Notes under the pieces: model-generated
Seen by the model: only the letters and a program-made list of their open reading frames with translations
Told to the model about the DNA's origin: nothing
The model's database searches: none
Shown: positions 1 through 8,509 of the stretch, piece by piece
Layout of the letters: each line of letters starts with the position of its first letter
How positions within the stretch are numbered: position 1 is the first letter of the stretch
Translations under genes and position numbers: made by a program
NCBI RefSeq assembly: GCF_039526385.1
Contig: NZ_BAAAIX010000015.1
Span: 43,406-107,405, forward strand
Reading direction: 5' to 3'
DNA: 64,000 nt
DNA from: Luteococcus peritonei
GTDB lineage: Bacteria; Actinomycetota; Actinomycetes; Propionibacteriales; Propionibacteriaceae

Positions 1-1
1 G

Positions 2-1402
2 ACGCTCAACCCAGACCGACTCCTGCCGCCCGATGCTGCCACCCGCGAGGTGGCCCGGCGTCTCTACGCGGAGGTGGAGCACCTCCCGATCATCTCGCCC
101 CACGGCCACGTGCCGCCGGCGTGGATCGCCGACGACGTCCCCTTCACCAATCCCACCGCGCTCTTCCTGACGCCCGACCACTACATCAACCGGATCCTGC
201 ACGCCAACGGCGTGGAACTCTCCCAGCTCGGGGTGCCGGTGGGCAGCGACTTCAGCGAGCAGCAGTCGCGCGAGGCCTGGCGGATCTTCTGCTCCCACTG
301 GCGCGACTTCAACGGCACCGCGATGCGCTACTGGATGCAGGACCAGCTGTGCGGCATCTTCGGCGTCGACGTGCGCCCCTCTGCCGAGACCGCTGACCAG
401 ATCTACGACCAGGTGGCCGCCCAGCTCGCCACCCCGGCGATGCGGCCCAGGGCCCTGATGGAGAGCTTCGACATCGCCTTCATCGCCACCACCGACGACC
501 CCTGCGACAGCCTGGAGCACCACGAGAAGATCGCCCAGGACGCCGGCTTCACCCGTCGCGTGGTGCCCACCTTCCGGCCCGACAAGTACCTGGAGCCGGC
601 GCGCGAGGACTGGAACCAGCTCGTCGACGCGCTCGGCGAGGCCGCCGGCGTGGCCGTGGACAGCCTGGCCGGCTACACCGCCGCCATGGAGAACCGTCGT
701 GCCTTCTTCAAGCAGCACGGGGCGGTCTCCACCGACCACTCCCATGCCGACCTGGGCACCGTGCGCCTCGACGAGGTGGATGCTGCCTCCCTGTACGACA
801 AGGCCCGTCGCGGCGAGGCGAGCGAGCAGGAGTGCACCCTGCTGCGCCGCTGGCTGCTCACCGACCAGATCCGGATGGCCACCGAGGACGGCCTCACCCT
901 CACCCTGCACCCGGCGGTGCGCCGGGGCCACGACACCGAGGCCACCCGTCGCTACGGGGCCGACGTGGGCAATGACATCCCGGTCAAGCTCGAGGTGACC
1001 AACGCCCTGCAGCCGGCGCTGGACCAGTTCGGCAACCACCCCAACCTGAACCTGGTGATCTTCACCCTGGACGAGGACGTCTTCAGCCGTGAGATCGCAC
1101 CGCTGGCCGGCTGGTATCGCAGCGTCTACATCGGTGTCCCGTGGTGGTTCATCGACGCCCCGGAGTCGATCATGCGCTTCAAGCAGTCGGTGACCGAGAT
1201 GGGCGGCTTCAGCCGCGTCTCCGGCATGATCGACGACACCCGCGCCTTCTGCTCCATCCCCGCCCGGCACGACATGAGCCGTCGCCTGGACTGCGCCCAC
1301 CTGGCCGACCTGGTGGTCAAGCACCGCCTCGACGAGGACGAGGCGCTCGACTCCCTGCTGGACCTCGTCAGCAACAACCCGAAGAAGGTGTTCAAGCTGT
1401 GA
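2..1402 (+). CDS. uxaC: Glucuronate isomerase (uronate isomerase), 5' end outside window
   Basis: This enzyme interconverts D-glucuronate and D-fructuronate (and galacturonate/tagaturonate), the first step of hexuronate breakdown in the cytosol. The frame is open from base 2, before the first possible start at 50, and the residues from base 2 (TLNPDRLLPPD) look like normal family sequence, so the start lies upstream of the window. The metal-site motif SPHGHVPP is near the N-terminus, and the rest (GNDIPVKLEVTN, SVYIGVPWWFID, SNNPKKVF) follows the amidohydrolase-fold uronate isomerase family. The next gene starts inside the stop codon (GTGA overlap), so the two are translationally coupled. With the reductase and kinase downstream it forms a hexuronate operon. 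Confidence 0.93.
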   Translation, partial: TLNPDRLLPPDAATREVARRLYAEVEHLPIISPHGHVPPAWIADDVPFTNPTALFLTPDHYINRILHANGVELSQLGVPVGSDFSEQQSREAWRIFCSHWRDFNGTAMRYWMQDQLCGIFGVDVRPSAETADQIYDQVAAQLATPAMRPRALMESFDIAFIATTDDPCDSLEHHEKIAQDAGFTRRVVPTFRPDKYLEPAREDWNQLVDALGEAAGVAVDSLAGYTAAMENRRAFFKQHGAVSTDHSHADLGTVRLDEVDAASLYDKARRGEASEQECTLLRRWLLTDQIRMATEDGLTLTLHPAVRRGHDTEATRRYGADVGNDIPVKLEVTNALQPALDQFGNHPNLNLVIFTLDEDVFSREIAPLAGWYRSVYIGVPWWFIDAPESIMRFKQSVTEMGGFSRVSGMIDDTRAFCSIPARHDMSRRLDCAHLADLVVKHRLDEDEALDSLLDLVSNNPKKVFKL

Positions 1403-2757
1403 CCACGCTCTCCCGACAGACCCACGGCCGTCCCAAGGCCCCGGTGCGCATCCTGCACCTGGGCATCGGCAACTTCACCCGCGCCCACCAGGCCTGGTAC
1501 ACCGAGCACGCCGCCGACGCGGCCGACTGGGGGATCGCCGCCTTCACCGGCCGCTCCGCCGCCATCGCCGAGACCCTGCGCCCCTCCGAGGGCCTCTACC
1601 AGCTCTGCACCGCCACCCCCGAGGGCGACGAGGTGGAGGTGATCAGCTGCCTGTCCGAGGTGCACGCCGCCGACGACCTGGACGCCTGGCGCGGCTACTT
1701 CGCCGACCCGCAGCTGGCGATCGTCACCTCGACCATCACCGAGGCCGGTTACCTGCGCGATGCCGAGGGCAACCTCGACGCGTCCAACCAGCAGCTCACC
1801 GCAGACCTGACCGCCCTGGCCGCCGATCCGAGGGCCGATGTCTCCACCGCACCGGCGAAGTTCGTGGCCGGCCTGCTGGCCCGTCGCGAGGCCGGCGCCG
1901 GTGACATCACCTTCTGCCCCTGCGACAACATCCCGGAGAACGGCCCGATGGTGAAGCGCCTGGTCAGCCAGGCCGCCGAGCGGGTGGACCCCTCCCTGGT
2001 GGAGTGGATCGAGCAGCACGTCGGCGTGGTCACCACGATGGTGGACCGGATCACCCCGCGCACCACCGACGAGGACCGCGAGCGCGTCGCCTCCGAGACC
2101 GGCGTCGAGGACCCGGCCCTGGTGGTCACCGAGCCCTTCTCCGAGTGGGTGCTCTGCGGTGACTTCACGGCTGGCCGCCCGCAGTGGGAGACGAAGGGCG
2201 CCCGCTTCGTCGACGACGTGGCTCCGCACGAGGCCCGCAAGCTCACCCTGCTGAACGGCTCGCACTCCCTGATGGCCTATGCCGGCTCGATCCGCGGCCA
2301 CGAGACCGTCTACGAGGCGATCAGCGACGAGACCGTGCTCGGTTGGGTCAACGACTTCTGGGACGATGCCGTCAAGCACCTGGAGCTGCCCGCCCAGGAG
2401 CTGGCCGACTACCGCGAGGCCCTGCTGGCTCGCTACCGCAACCCCCGTATCAAGCACCTGTTGGCCCAGATCGCCGGTGACGGCTCGCAGAAGGTGCTGA
2501 TCCGTCATGTGCCCACCATCAAGGCCTCGTTGGCCCAGGGCGAGGTGGCCGAGGGTGCCACCCGCGCCGTCGCGGCCTGGGTGCTGCACCTGCGCGGCGC
2601 CGGCGCCCCGGTCACCGATGCCCGTGCCGAGGAGGTGCTGGCCCTGGTGCAGGGCGACGAGGACACTGCGGTCCACCGGGTTCTCGGCCACCTGGGGATC
2701 GACGATGGACGCATCTTCGATAGCGTCAGGCGACAGATGGCCGAGATCCAGGCCTGA
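1399..2757 (+). CDS. uxuB: Mannitol dehydrogenase family protein, likely D-fructuronate reductase (mannonate oxidoreductase)
   Basis: A 452-residue member of the polyol/long-chain mannitol dehydrogenase family; in this context it most likely reduces D-fructuronate to D-mannonate with NADH. The N-terminal nucleotide-binding region contains ILHLGIGNFTRAHQAWY, and the family lysine/asparagine region is seen as RKLTLLNGSHSLMAYAG around residues 275-295. The GTG start at 1399 overlaps the uxaC stop by 4 bp; the longer frame reaching back to 1141 lies inside uxaC and is not used. No mannonate dehydratase (uxuA) is visible in the window; it may lie upstream. Other sugar-acid or alditol substrates remain possible, but the neighbours favour the hexuronate pathway. 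Confidence 0.85.
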   Translation: MTTLSRQTHGRPKAPVRILHLGIGNFTRAHQAWYTEHAADAADWGIAAFTGRSAAIAETLRPSEGLYQLCTATPEGDEVEVISCLSEVHAADDLDAWRGYFADPQLAIVTSTITEAGYLRDAEGNLDASNQQLTADLTALAADPRADVSTAPAKFVAGLLARREAGAGDITFCPCDNIPENGPMVKRLVSQAAERVDPSLVEWIEQHVGVVTTMVDRITPRTTDEDRERVASETGVEDPALVVTEPFSEWVLCGDFTAGRPQWETKGARFVDDVAPHEARKLTLLNGSHSLMAYAGSIRGHETVYEAISDETVLGWVNDFWDDAVKHLELPAQELADYREALLARYRNPRIKHLLAQIAGDGSQKVLIRHVPTIKASLAQGEVAEGATRAVAAWVLHLRGAGAPVTDARAEEVLALVQGDEDTAVHRVLGHLGIDDGRIFDSVRRQMAEIQA

Positions 2758-2784
2758 CGGCCACGACAGCGAAGGACGAATGAC

Positions 2785-3858
2785 ATGCAGCTTCGAGAAG
2801 ACGCCCGCTGGGCGCTGGTGGTGCCCACCAGCATGGGTATCCGCATCACACCCGAGAACGGCCAGCCGGTCCACACCTCCGACCGCTTCCTGATGCAGGC
2901 CACCTCCGCCGAGACCAATGTCGCCTCGGTGTCCAGCTACCTGGGCCTGCCCACCAAGGTGCTGACCAATTTCGTGGAGGGCTCGCCGATCAGCGCCTTC
3001 ATCAAGCAGAACCTGCGCGCCCGCGGCATGGCCTTCGAGGGACCCGACATCCCGCAGGGCGACGCCTGGGGCTTCCGCCACCAGTTCAACATCGCCGACT
3101 CCGGCTACGGCATGCGCGGCGCGCGCGTGTGGAACGACCGTGCCGGCGAGGTGGGCCGCGAACTCGACGTCAAGGACTTCGACCTGGACAAGCTCTTCGT
3201 CGAGGAGGGCGTCAAGATCCTGCACCTGTCCGGCCTGGTGGCCGCGATCAGCCCGAAGACCAGCGCCTTCTGCGTCGAGCTGGCCAAGAAGGCCAAGGCC
3301 AACGGCACCGTGGTCAGCATGGACATGAACTACCGCGCCTCCTTCTGGAAGGGCCGCGAGGAGGAGCTGGGCAAGGCCTTCCACGAGATCGCCGAGCTGT
3401 GCGACGTCCTGATCGGCAACGAGGAGGACTTCCAGCTCTGCCTGGGCATCCAGGGCCCCCCGCCCGGCGGCGAGGGCATCGAGAGCAAGATCGACGGCTT
3501 CAAGGACATGATCGGACGCCTGCAGGAGGCCTACCCGAAGGCCTCCTTCTACGCCACCACGCTGCGTGAGGTGGTCAGCGTGAACACCCACAAGTGGGGC
3601 ATGGTGGTCTACGGCGACGACGACTTCCACGTGGCCGAGCTGCGCGAGATCGGCGTACTGGACCGCGTCGGCGGCGGCGATGGCTCGGTGGGTGGCCTGC
3701 TCTACGGCATCCTGCAGGGCTGGCCGGCCGAGAAGTGCATGCAGTTCGGCTGGGCCACCGGAGCCCTGGCCGCCACCATGATGACCGACTACGGCGCCCC
3801 GGCCGACGAGGAACAGGTCTGGAGCATCTGGAAGGGCAACGCCCGTATCAAGCGCTGA
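2785..3858 (+). CDS. kdgK: PfkB-family sugar kinase, likely 2-keto-3-deoxygluconate kinase
   Basis: A 357-residue ribokinase/PfkB-fold kinase placed 27 bp after the fructuronate reductase gene, with a purine-rich site (GAAGGACGA) before the ATG. It probably phosphorylates 2-keto-3-deoxy-D-gluconate to KDPG, the last kinase step of hexuronate catabolism. The C-terminal PfkB signature reads DRVGGGDGSVGGLLYG, with the catalytic aspartate of the GxGD motif kept; the second glycine (GGGD rather than GAGD) is common in KDG kinases. The substrate is inferred from the operon. Confidence 0.85.
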   Translation: MQLREDARWALVVPTSMGIRITPENGQPVHTSDRFLMQATSAETNVASVSSYLGLPTKVLTNFVEGSPISAFIKQNLRARGMAFEGPDIPQGDAWGFRHQFNIADSGYGMRGARVWNDRAGEVGRELDVKDFDLDKLFVEEGVKILHLSGLVAAISPKTSAFCVELAKKAKANGTVVSMDMNYRASFWKGREEELGKAFHEIAELCDVLIGNEEDFQLCLGIQGPPPGGEGIESKIDGFKDMIGRLQEAYPKASFYATTLREVVSVNTHKWGMVVYGDDDFHVAELREIGVLDRVGGGDGSVGGLLYGILQGWPAEKCMQFGWATGALAATMMTDYGAPADEEQVWSIWKGNARIKR

Positions 3859-3945
3859 CCCCTCCCCGGACAGGGCCTGCCCGGCCACGCACCCGTGTGG
3901 CAGGGTGGGCCCTGTCCCGTCCAGAACCCCAGAAGGAGAACCGAC

Positions 3946-4365
3946 ATGGCCACCACCAACACCGCCACCACACACTGGGAAGGCACCCTCATGGAGGGCC
4001 AGGGCCGCACCGAGCTGGCCACCTCCGGCGTCGCCGGCTTCGACGTGAAGTGGGCCGCCCGCGCCGAGGCCGGCCAGGGCACCACGAACCCCGAGGAGCT
4101 GATCGCGGCCGCGCACGCCACCTGCTACTCGATGGCGCTGAGCAACAAGCTGGCCCAGGACGGCACGCCCGCCACCAGCCTGGACACCGCCGCCGAGGTG
4201 AGCTTCCAGCCCGGCCAGGGGATCACCGGCATCACGCTGAAGGTGTCGGGCGACGTGCCCGGCCTGAGCGCCGACGACTTCGCCGAGAAGGCCGAGTGGG
4301 CGAAGGAGAACTGCCCGGTCTCGCAGGCCCTTGCCTCGGTCCCGAAGACCCTCGAGATCGTCTGA
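3946..4365 (+). CDS. OsmC/Ohr family peroxiredoxin-like protein
   Basis: A 139-residue OsmC-family protein. Such proteins reduce organic hydroperoxides with two cysteines; both are seen here, in AHATCYSMAL (about residue 59) and ENCPVSQ (about residue 123). The ATG at 3946 is chosen because AGAAGGAGAA lies 7 nt upstream; an upstream in-frame start has no such site. It is separated from the hexuronate genes by about 87 bp and is followed by a strong terminator, so it is probably its own unit. It resembles the OsmC (osmotically inducible) branch more than Ohr. Confidence 0.85.
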   Translation: MATTNTATTHWEGTLMEGQGRTELATSGVAGFDVKWAARAEAGQGTTNPEELIAAAHATCYSMALSNKLAQDGTPATSLDTAAEVSFQPGQGITGITLKVSGDVPGLSADDFAEKAEWAKENCPVSQALASVPKTLEIV

Positions 4366-4405
4366 TTTCTCGCCCCCGGCAGCTGCAATCGACCGGGGAC
4401 AGACC

Positions 4406-4435
4406 AATGGCACCCGATGATCGGGTGCCATTTGT
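4406..4435 (+). terminator. Terminator after the OsmC gene
   Basis: A perfect 12-bp inverted repeat, 4406-4417 and 4421-4432, with a 3-nt loop and a short T run, 40 bp after the OsmC stop codon. The remaining 4436-4678 has no recognisable gene and should hold the promoter of the next gene. Confidence 0.75.
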
Positions 4436-4678
4436 CATGCGGTGAAGAATTGCGGCACCCATGTCGATCACTGGCTGACCAAAATCGTCGATTCCCACCC
4501 CTTTGGGTGCATCTTCTGGGGTGGAATCGCCGCTCACAAGCCGCTTGGCGTTCGCTGTGAGTGGATTGGGTAGGCACTGTGGAGTTGTTTGCACCTAGTG
4601 TTTCCAAGCGTCGTCCGGGGGTAATTGCCGGACGGAGGACCGCAGTAATTCCTTCCCCGAAAAACGAGGAGAAAAATC

Positions 4679-5077
4679 ATGCGCAAGACTCTCGCCGCTT
4701 CCGCTCTGGCCGGTGTCGTCGTCCTGGGTGCCCCCCAGATCGCCGAGGCCCAGACCGCCACCCCGACCCCCTCGCCGACCGCGACCGCCACCGCGACCGA
4801 GACCGAGACCACCACCAAGACCGTGCACGAGAAGGATCGCACCGGCCTGTGGGGCCTCACCGGTCTGCTGGGCCTGGCCGGCCTGGCTGGTCTCCGCAAG
4901 AAGCCGGAGCACCACACCACCGTGCGTCCCGCCCACGTGGAGACCCGTCGCGTGGAGACCAACCACGACGTGCGCAACGATGTCCGTCACGACGTCAACC
5001 GCACCGACAACCTGAACAGCCGCACCGACAACCTGCGTCAGGGCGACCTGAACAACGACGGTCGTCGCGACATCTGA
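4679..5077 (+). CDS. Secreted WGxxGxxG-motif protein
   Basis: A 132-residue exported protein. Residues 1-24 form a signal peptide (MRK, hydrophobic stretch, cleavage near AEA-QT). It is followed by a Thr/Pro-rich spacer, then the segment TGLWGLTGLLGLAGLAGL ended by RKK at about residues 57-76, matching the WGxxGxxG small-anchor motif, then a charged His/Asp/Asn-rich tail (VNRTDNLNSRTDNLRQGD). A strong site (GAGGAGAAAA) precedes the ATG. The WG motif probably spans or binds the membrane with the hydrophilic tail on one side. It stands alone between two terminators. Function unknown; the repeated Asn/Asp tail suggests ion or surface binding, which is only a guess. Confidence 0.8.
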   Translation: MRKTLAASALAGVVVLGAPQIAEAQTATPTPSPTATATATETETTTKTVHEKDRTGLWGLTGLLGLAGLAGLRKKPEHHTTVRPAHVETRRVETNHDVRNDVRHDVNRTDNLNSRTDNLRQGDLNNDGRRDI

Positions 5078-5113
5078 TCCGACGCCGGTCTCACCTCGAC
5101 CGGCACGGACACC

Positions 5114-5149
5114 ACGGGCGCCCGGGAGCAACTGCTCCCGGGCGCCCGT
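5114..5149. terminator. Terminator between the WGxxGxxG gene and the convergent symporter remnant
   Basis: A 17-bp inverted repeat (5114-5130 with 5133-5149) with a tiny loop, G+C-rich, 37 bp after the stop of the secreted protein. It can act in both directions, since the next recognisable frame runs on the minus strand. Confidence 0.75.
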
Positions 5150-5165
5150 GTCATGCCAGGAGGTG

Positions 5166-5381
5166 TCACAGCGCGGGGGAGAACTCCCGCTCCTCGACGC
5201 GGTCCTGGGCCAGGTGCCGGCCGTTGTAGACCTCCTCGTCCAGGATGCCGTGGCGCTTGGCGACGATCACGGGGATCGCGGCCTGGCCGGCCACATTGGT
5301 GGCGGTGCGCATCATGTCGAGGATCGGGTCGATGGCCAGCAGCAGGCCGACGCCCTCCAGGGGCAGGCCCAGGATGCCCAT
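5166..5381 (-). pseudogene. Remnant: C-terminal end of a dicarboxylate/amino acid:cation symporter
   Basis: The minus-strand frame from ATG 5381 (71 residues) reads GLLLAIDPILDMMRTATNVAGQ and continues into RHGILDEEVYNGRH, the typical last transmembrane region and tail of DAACS-family (glutamate/dicarboxylate:Na+/H+) symporters, which are normally about 400-450 residues. Nothing upstream continues the family. A chance-looking AGGAAGGGG lies before the ATG, so a short peptide could still be made. It sits between the pyr operon terminator and the terminator at 5114, so it is most simply a decayed gene end. 5382-5498 holds no gene. Confidence 0.7.
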
Positions 5382-5498
5382 GGCCGTCCCCTTCCTGTCG
5401 ATGCCCTGCGGTGCTGGTGTCGCGCCGGCCGCTGTCCTGCGCTCCGGGACGGTACAACGTCGCGGCGGGGCGGCGCATTCCCGCACCGGGAGCACGAC

Positions 5499-5533
5499 GG
5501 TCCCCGGGCCGCCGCAGGGGCGGACCGGGGACC
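5499..5533 (-). terminator. Terminator of the pyr operon
   Basis: Inverted repeat GGTCCCCGG / CCGGGGACC (5499-5507 and 5525-5533) enclosing a G+C-rich loop, 42 bp beyond the pyrC stop on the minus strand. Confidence 0.55.
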
Positions 5534-5574
5534 GGCGAGGACAGGGCAGACCGAGGTGCAGCAGGCATGCGGGG

Positions 5575-6843
5575 TCAGCGCTGGAAGGTGCGCCGTCCCT
5601 GCCAGAAGGTGGCCACCACCGGATCGGGCAGCTCGCGGCCGTGGTAGGGGTTGTTACGGCTCATCGAGGCCGAGGCCTCGCGGTCGACGGTGCCGCGGGC
5701 GGAGGGGTCCACCAGCACCAGGTTGGCCACCGAGCCGGGCACCAGGGGCTGGCCCTGCTGGTCGGCGATCCGGCCGATGCGTGCCGGGGCGGTGCTCATC
5801 CGCTCCACCAGGGTGGGCCAGTCCATCCGGCCGGTCTCCACCATGGTCTCCATCACCACCGCCAGGGCCTGCTCCAGCCCGAGCATGCCGGGGCGCGCGT
5901 CGGCGAAGGCGTGGTCCTTGTCCTGCGCGGCGTGCGGGGCGTGGTCGGTGCCCACCACGTCGATGGTGCCGTCGGCCAGCGCCTCGCGGACCGCCTCGAT
6001 GTGCTCGTCGGTGCGCAGCGGGGGATTGACCTTGAAGGTGGTGTCGTAGCCCTCCACCTCACGGGTGCCGAGCAGCAGGTGGTGCGGGGTCACCTCGGCG
6101 GTCACGTTGATGCCGCGCTGCTTGGCCCAGCGCACCACCTCGACGCCCTCGGCGGTGGAGATGTGGCAGACGTGGAGCCGCGAGCGGGTCAGCTCGGCCA
6201 GCTGCACGTCGCGGGCGATGATGACGCTCTCCGCCACCGCGGGCCAGCCGCCCAGGCCGAGCCGGCCCGAGATCTCCGACTCGTGGCAGCAGGCGCCGGG
6301 GCCGGCCAGGCCGGCGTCCTGGGAGTGCTGGGCGATGACGCCGTCGAAGGGGCGCACCCATTCCAGCGCGCGACGCATCAGCAGCGAGTCCATGACGCAC
6401 CTGCCGTCGTCGCTGAAGACCCGCACCGCCGCCTCGGAGCGGGCCATCAGGCCCATCTCCGCCAGTTCCTTGCCGTCCAGGTTCTTGGTGACGGCACCGA
6501 TCGGCACCACCTGGGCCGAGCCGTCGCGACGGCCCAGCAGCTGGATGTACTCCGCCTTCTCGGCGTCGTCGGTGACCGGGTCGGTGTTGGCCATGGCGAA
6601 GACGGCGGTGAAGCCGCCGCGCGCCGCGGCCAGGGTGCCGGTGCGCACCGTCTCGGCATCCTCACGGCCGGGTTCGCGCAGGTGGGTGTGCAGGTCCACC
6701 AGGCCGGGCAGGGCCAGCAGGCCGTCGGCGTCGATCCGCTCGGCGCCGGGCACCGGTTCGTCGACGATCCGCCCCTCGTGCAGGTGCAGGTCGGTGGTGG
6801 TGCCGTCGGCCAGTCGGGCGCCGCTGATCAGGTAGTTGGTCAC
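5575..6843 (-). CDS. pyrC: Dihydroorotase
   Basis: A 422-residue class I dihydroorotase of the amidohydrolase superfamily, which cyclises N-carbamoyl-aspartate to dihydroorotate in pyrimidine synthesis. The metal motif LVDLHTHLREPG is near residue 55, and the downstream active-site motif GTDHAPH lies near residue 300. The length is normal. Its ATG overlaps the pyrB stop by 4 bp (ATGA), so it is the third gene of a pyrR-pyrB-pyrC operon. In many actinobacteria carA/carB/pyrD/pyrF follow; here the operon ends at a terminator next to a symporter remnant, so the remaining pyr genes must be elsewhere. Confidence 0.95.
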   Translation of the reverse strand: MTNYLISGARLADGTTTDLHLHEGRIVDEPVPGAERIDADGLLALPGLVDLHTHLREPGREDAETVRTGTLAAARGGFTAVFAMANTDPVTDDAEKAEYIQLLGRRDGSAQVVPIGAVTKNLDGKELAEMGLMARSEAAVRVFSDDGRCVMDSLLMRRALEWVRPFDGVIAQHSQDAGLAGPGACCHESEISGRLGLGGWPAVAESVIIARDVQLAELTRSRLHVCHISTAEGVEVVRWAKQRGINVTAEVTPHHLLLGTREVEGYDTTFKVNPPLRTDEHIEAVREALADGTIDVVGTDHAPHAAQDKDHAFADARPGMLGLEQALAVVMETMVETGRMDWPTLVERMSTAPARIGRIADQQGQPLVPGSVANLVLVDPSARGTVDREASASMSRNNPYHGRELPDPVVATFWQGRRTFQR

Positions 6844-7787
6844 TTGGATCCCTCGTTCGAGCCGCCGAGCACGTGGTACAGGACGCTCATCCGGACGGCG
6901 ACACCGGCTGAGACCTGGTCAAGGATCAGCGAGCTCGCGGCATCGGCCGCCTCGCTGGAGATCTCCAGGCCACGGTTCATCGGGCCCGGATGCATGATCG
7001 CGACGCCCTCGCGCAGCCGGCGCAGGCGGTTGGCTGTGAGCCCCCAGCCGGCGATGTACTCCCGGGCGCTGGGGAAGAAGCCCGAGCTCATCCGCTCGCG
7101 CTGCACCCGCAGCATCATGGCGACGTCGGCGCGCTGCAGCGCCTCGTCGAAGTCCTGCACCACCTCGACACCCCACTGGTCCGCGCCGGTGGGCATCAGG
7201 GTCGGGGGAGCGCAGAGCAGCACCTCGGCGCCCAGGGTGTTGAGCAGGCTCACGTTCGAGCGCACCACGCGGGAGTGCAGCAGGTCGCCGGTGATGGCCA
7301 CCGTGCGGCCCTCGAAACCGTCCACCGGACCGCCGTCGAGGCTGCGGAAGTGCTGGCGCATGGCATAGGCGTCGAGCAGCGCCTGGGTGGGATGCTCGTG
7401 GGAGCCGTCGCCGGCATTGACCACGCTGGCGCGCACCCAGTCGGCGGCCTGCTGCACCGTGCCGGAGCCGGCATGGCGGATCACGAAGCAGTCCACCCCC
7501 ATCGCGTCCAGGGTGAGCATGGTGTCCTTCATGGACTCGCCCTTGCTGACGCTGGAGCCCTTGGCGGAGACGTTGATGGTGTCCGCGCTCATCCACTTGC
7601 CCGCGATCTCGAAGGAGGTGCGGGTGCGGGTGGAGTCCTCGAAGAACATGTTGATGATGGTGCGACCGCGCAGGGTGGGCAGCTTCTTGATCTCGCGGCC
7701 CTGCACCTCGTGCATCTCCTCGGCCAGGTCCAGGATGCCGAGCACCTCGGCGCGGTCCAGGTTGGATGCCGCCAGCAGGTTCTTCAT
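6840..7787 (-). CDS. pyrB: Aspartate carbamoyltransferase catalytic subunit
   Basis: A 315-residue catalytic chain that joins carbamoyl phosphate to aspartate, the committed pyrimidine step. Carbamoyl-phosphate-binding residues are seen in FFEDSTRTRTSFEIA (about residues 50-65) and HPTQALLDAY (about residue 135). It overlaps pyrR upstream and pyrC downstream by 4 bp each, giving a tightly coupled operon. No regulatory subunit (pyrI) is present, as usual for this group, so control should come through PyrR. Confidence 0.95.
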   Translation of the reverse strand: MKNLLAASNLDRAEVLGILDLAEEMHEVQGREIKKLPTLRGRTIINMFFEDSTRTRTSFEIAGKWMSADTINVSAKGSSVSKGESMKDTMLTLDAMGVDCFVIRHAGSGTVQQAADWVRASVVNAGDGSHEHPTQALLDAYAMRQHFRSLDGGPVDGFEGRTVAITGDLLHSRVVRSNVSLLNTLGAEVLLCAPPTLMPTGADQWGVEVVQDFDEALQRADVAMMLRVQRERMSSGFFPSAREYIAGWGLTANRLRRLREGVAIMHPGPMNRGLEISSEAADAASSLILDQVSAGVAVRMSVLYHVLGGSNEGSK

Positions 7788-8380
7788 CGCACTCCTCCCA
7801 CACGCTGGATGGTGACCTCGTCGGTGCCGTCGGCCTCGGACAGGTGCACGCTGACCCGCTCGTCGGCGGCGGTGCCGATGGCCAGGCCGGTCACGTCGGC
7901 CTGCAGCGGCAGCTCGCGGTGACCGCGGTCCACCAGGACGGCCAGCATCACCCGGGCCGGGCGGCCGATGTCCTTGAGCGCGTCCAGCGCGGCCAGCACG
8001 GTGCGGCCGGACTGCAGCACGTCGTCGACGATCACCAGGTTCTTGCCCTCGATGCTGCCCGGGACATGGGTGGGGCCCACCTTGCGGGTGGGGTTCTTGC
8101 GCAGGTCGTCGCGGTACATGGTGATGTCCAGCGTTCCCACCGGCACCTCGACGCCCTCCACCTGGCCCACCAGGGCGGCCAGGCGACGGCTCAGCGGCAC
8201 GCCTCGGGTGGGGATGCCGAGCACGATCAGGTCGTCCGCGCCATGGTTCAGCTCCACCACCTGGTGGGCCATGCGGGTCAGCGATCGCGCGATCTCGGCG
8301 GAGTCGAGGATGGTCCGCACCGGGCCGACATCGGCGCCGGGATCGTCGGCACGCTCGGGCGGTGGGGCTTCGGATGTCAC
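7784..8380 (-). CDS. pyrR: PyrR: pyr operon RNA-binding regulator / uracil phosphoribosyltransferase
   Basis: A 198-residue phosphoribosyltransferase-fold protein with the PRPP-binding loop VIVDDVLQSGRT (about residue 125) and the family segment GIPTRGVPLSRRLA. PyrR binds pyr mRNA when UMP/UTP is high and reduces expression; it also has uracil phosphoribosyltransferase activity in some species. The GTG at 8380 is chosen: GCGGAGA lies 9 nt upstream and the protein then has normal length. The frame stays open much further back, but that part has no family similarity and runs through the divergent gene at 8510. See the hairpin at 8384-8403 for likely autoregulation. Confidence 0.93.
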   Translation of the reverse strand: MTSEAPPPERADDPGADVGPVRTILDSAEIARSLTRMAHQVVELNHGADDLIVLGIPTRGVPLSRRLAALVGQVEGVEVPVGTLDITMYRDDLRKNPTRKVGPTHVPGSIEGKNLVIVDDVLQSGRTVLAALDALKDIGRPARVMLAVLVDRGHRELPLQADVTGLAIGTAADERVSVHLSEADGTDEVTIQRVGGVR

Positions 8381-8383
8381 GAT

Positions 8384-8403
8384 GGGTCTCCGCTCTGGGA
8401 CCC
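8384..8403 (-). promoter_or_regulatory. Candidate PyrR-binding hairpin over the pyrR ribosome binding site
   Basis: On the minus strand the pyrR leader folds as a GGGTC/GACCC stem (8399-8403 with 8384-8388) with the 10-nt loop CCAGAGCGGA. The loop closely resembles the PyrR recognition loop CCAGAGAGG (one substitution) and contains the pyrR Shine-Dalgarno purines. A second strong hairpin (8414-8443) lies upstream. In mycobacteria PyrR is known to repress translation through such a loop; the same mode is inferred here. Confidence 0.5.
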
Positions 8404-8444
8404 CGATGTCACCGCGGTTCGGGGACGAAGGTCCTCGAACCGCC

Positions 8445-8450
8445 AATCTA
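8445..8450 (-). promoter_or_regulatory. Putative -10 box of the pyr operon
   Basis: TAGATT on the minus strand, about 65 bp upstream of the pyrR start. A transcript starting about 7 nt later would begin at the base of the hairpin 8414-8443, giving a short structured leader. No clear -35 box. Confidence 0.4.
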
Positions 8451-8496
8451 GCAACAGCCGAGGGGTGGTCGCACACCGACCGGGGGCCGGATTCGC

Positions 8497-8502
8497 TAGG
8501 AT
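8497..8502 (+). promoter_or_regulatory. Putative -10 box of a leaderless transcript (gene at 8510)
   Basis: TAGGAT ends 7 nt before the ATG at 8510, the spacing expected if transcription starts at the start codon. There is no Shine-Dalgarno sequence. Confidence 0.5.
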
Positions 8503-8509
8503 CCGGGAC

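Noticed and set aside
1126..4431. A 1101-residue open frame on the minus strand across the hexuronate genes
   Set aside because: It lies exactly antisense to three well-recognised genes; its Gly/Ala/Val/His-rich sequence is the usual by-product of very high third-position G+C.
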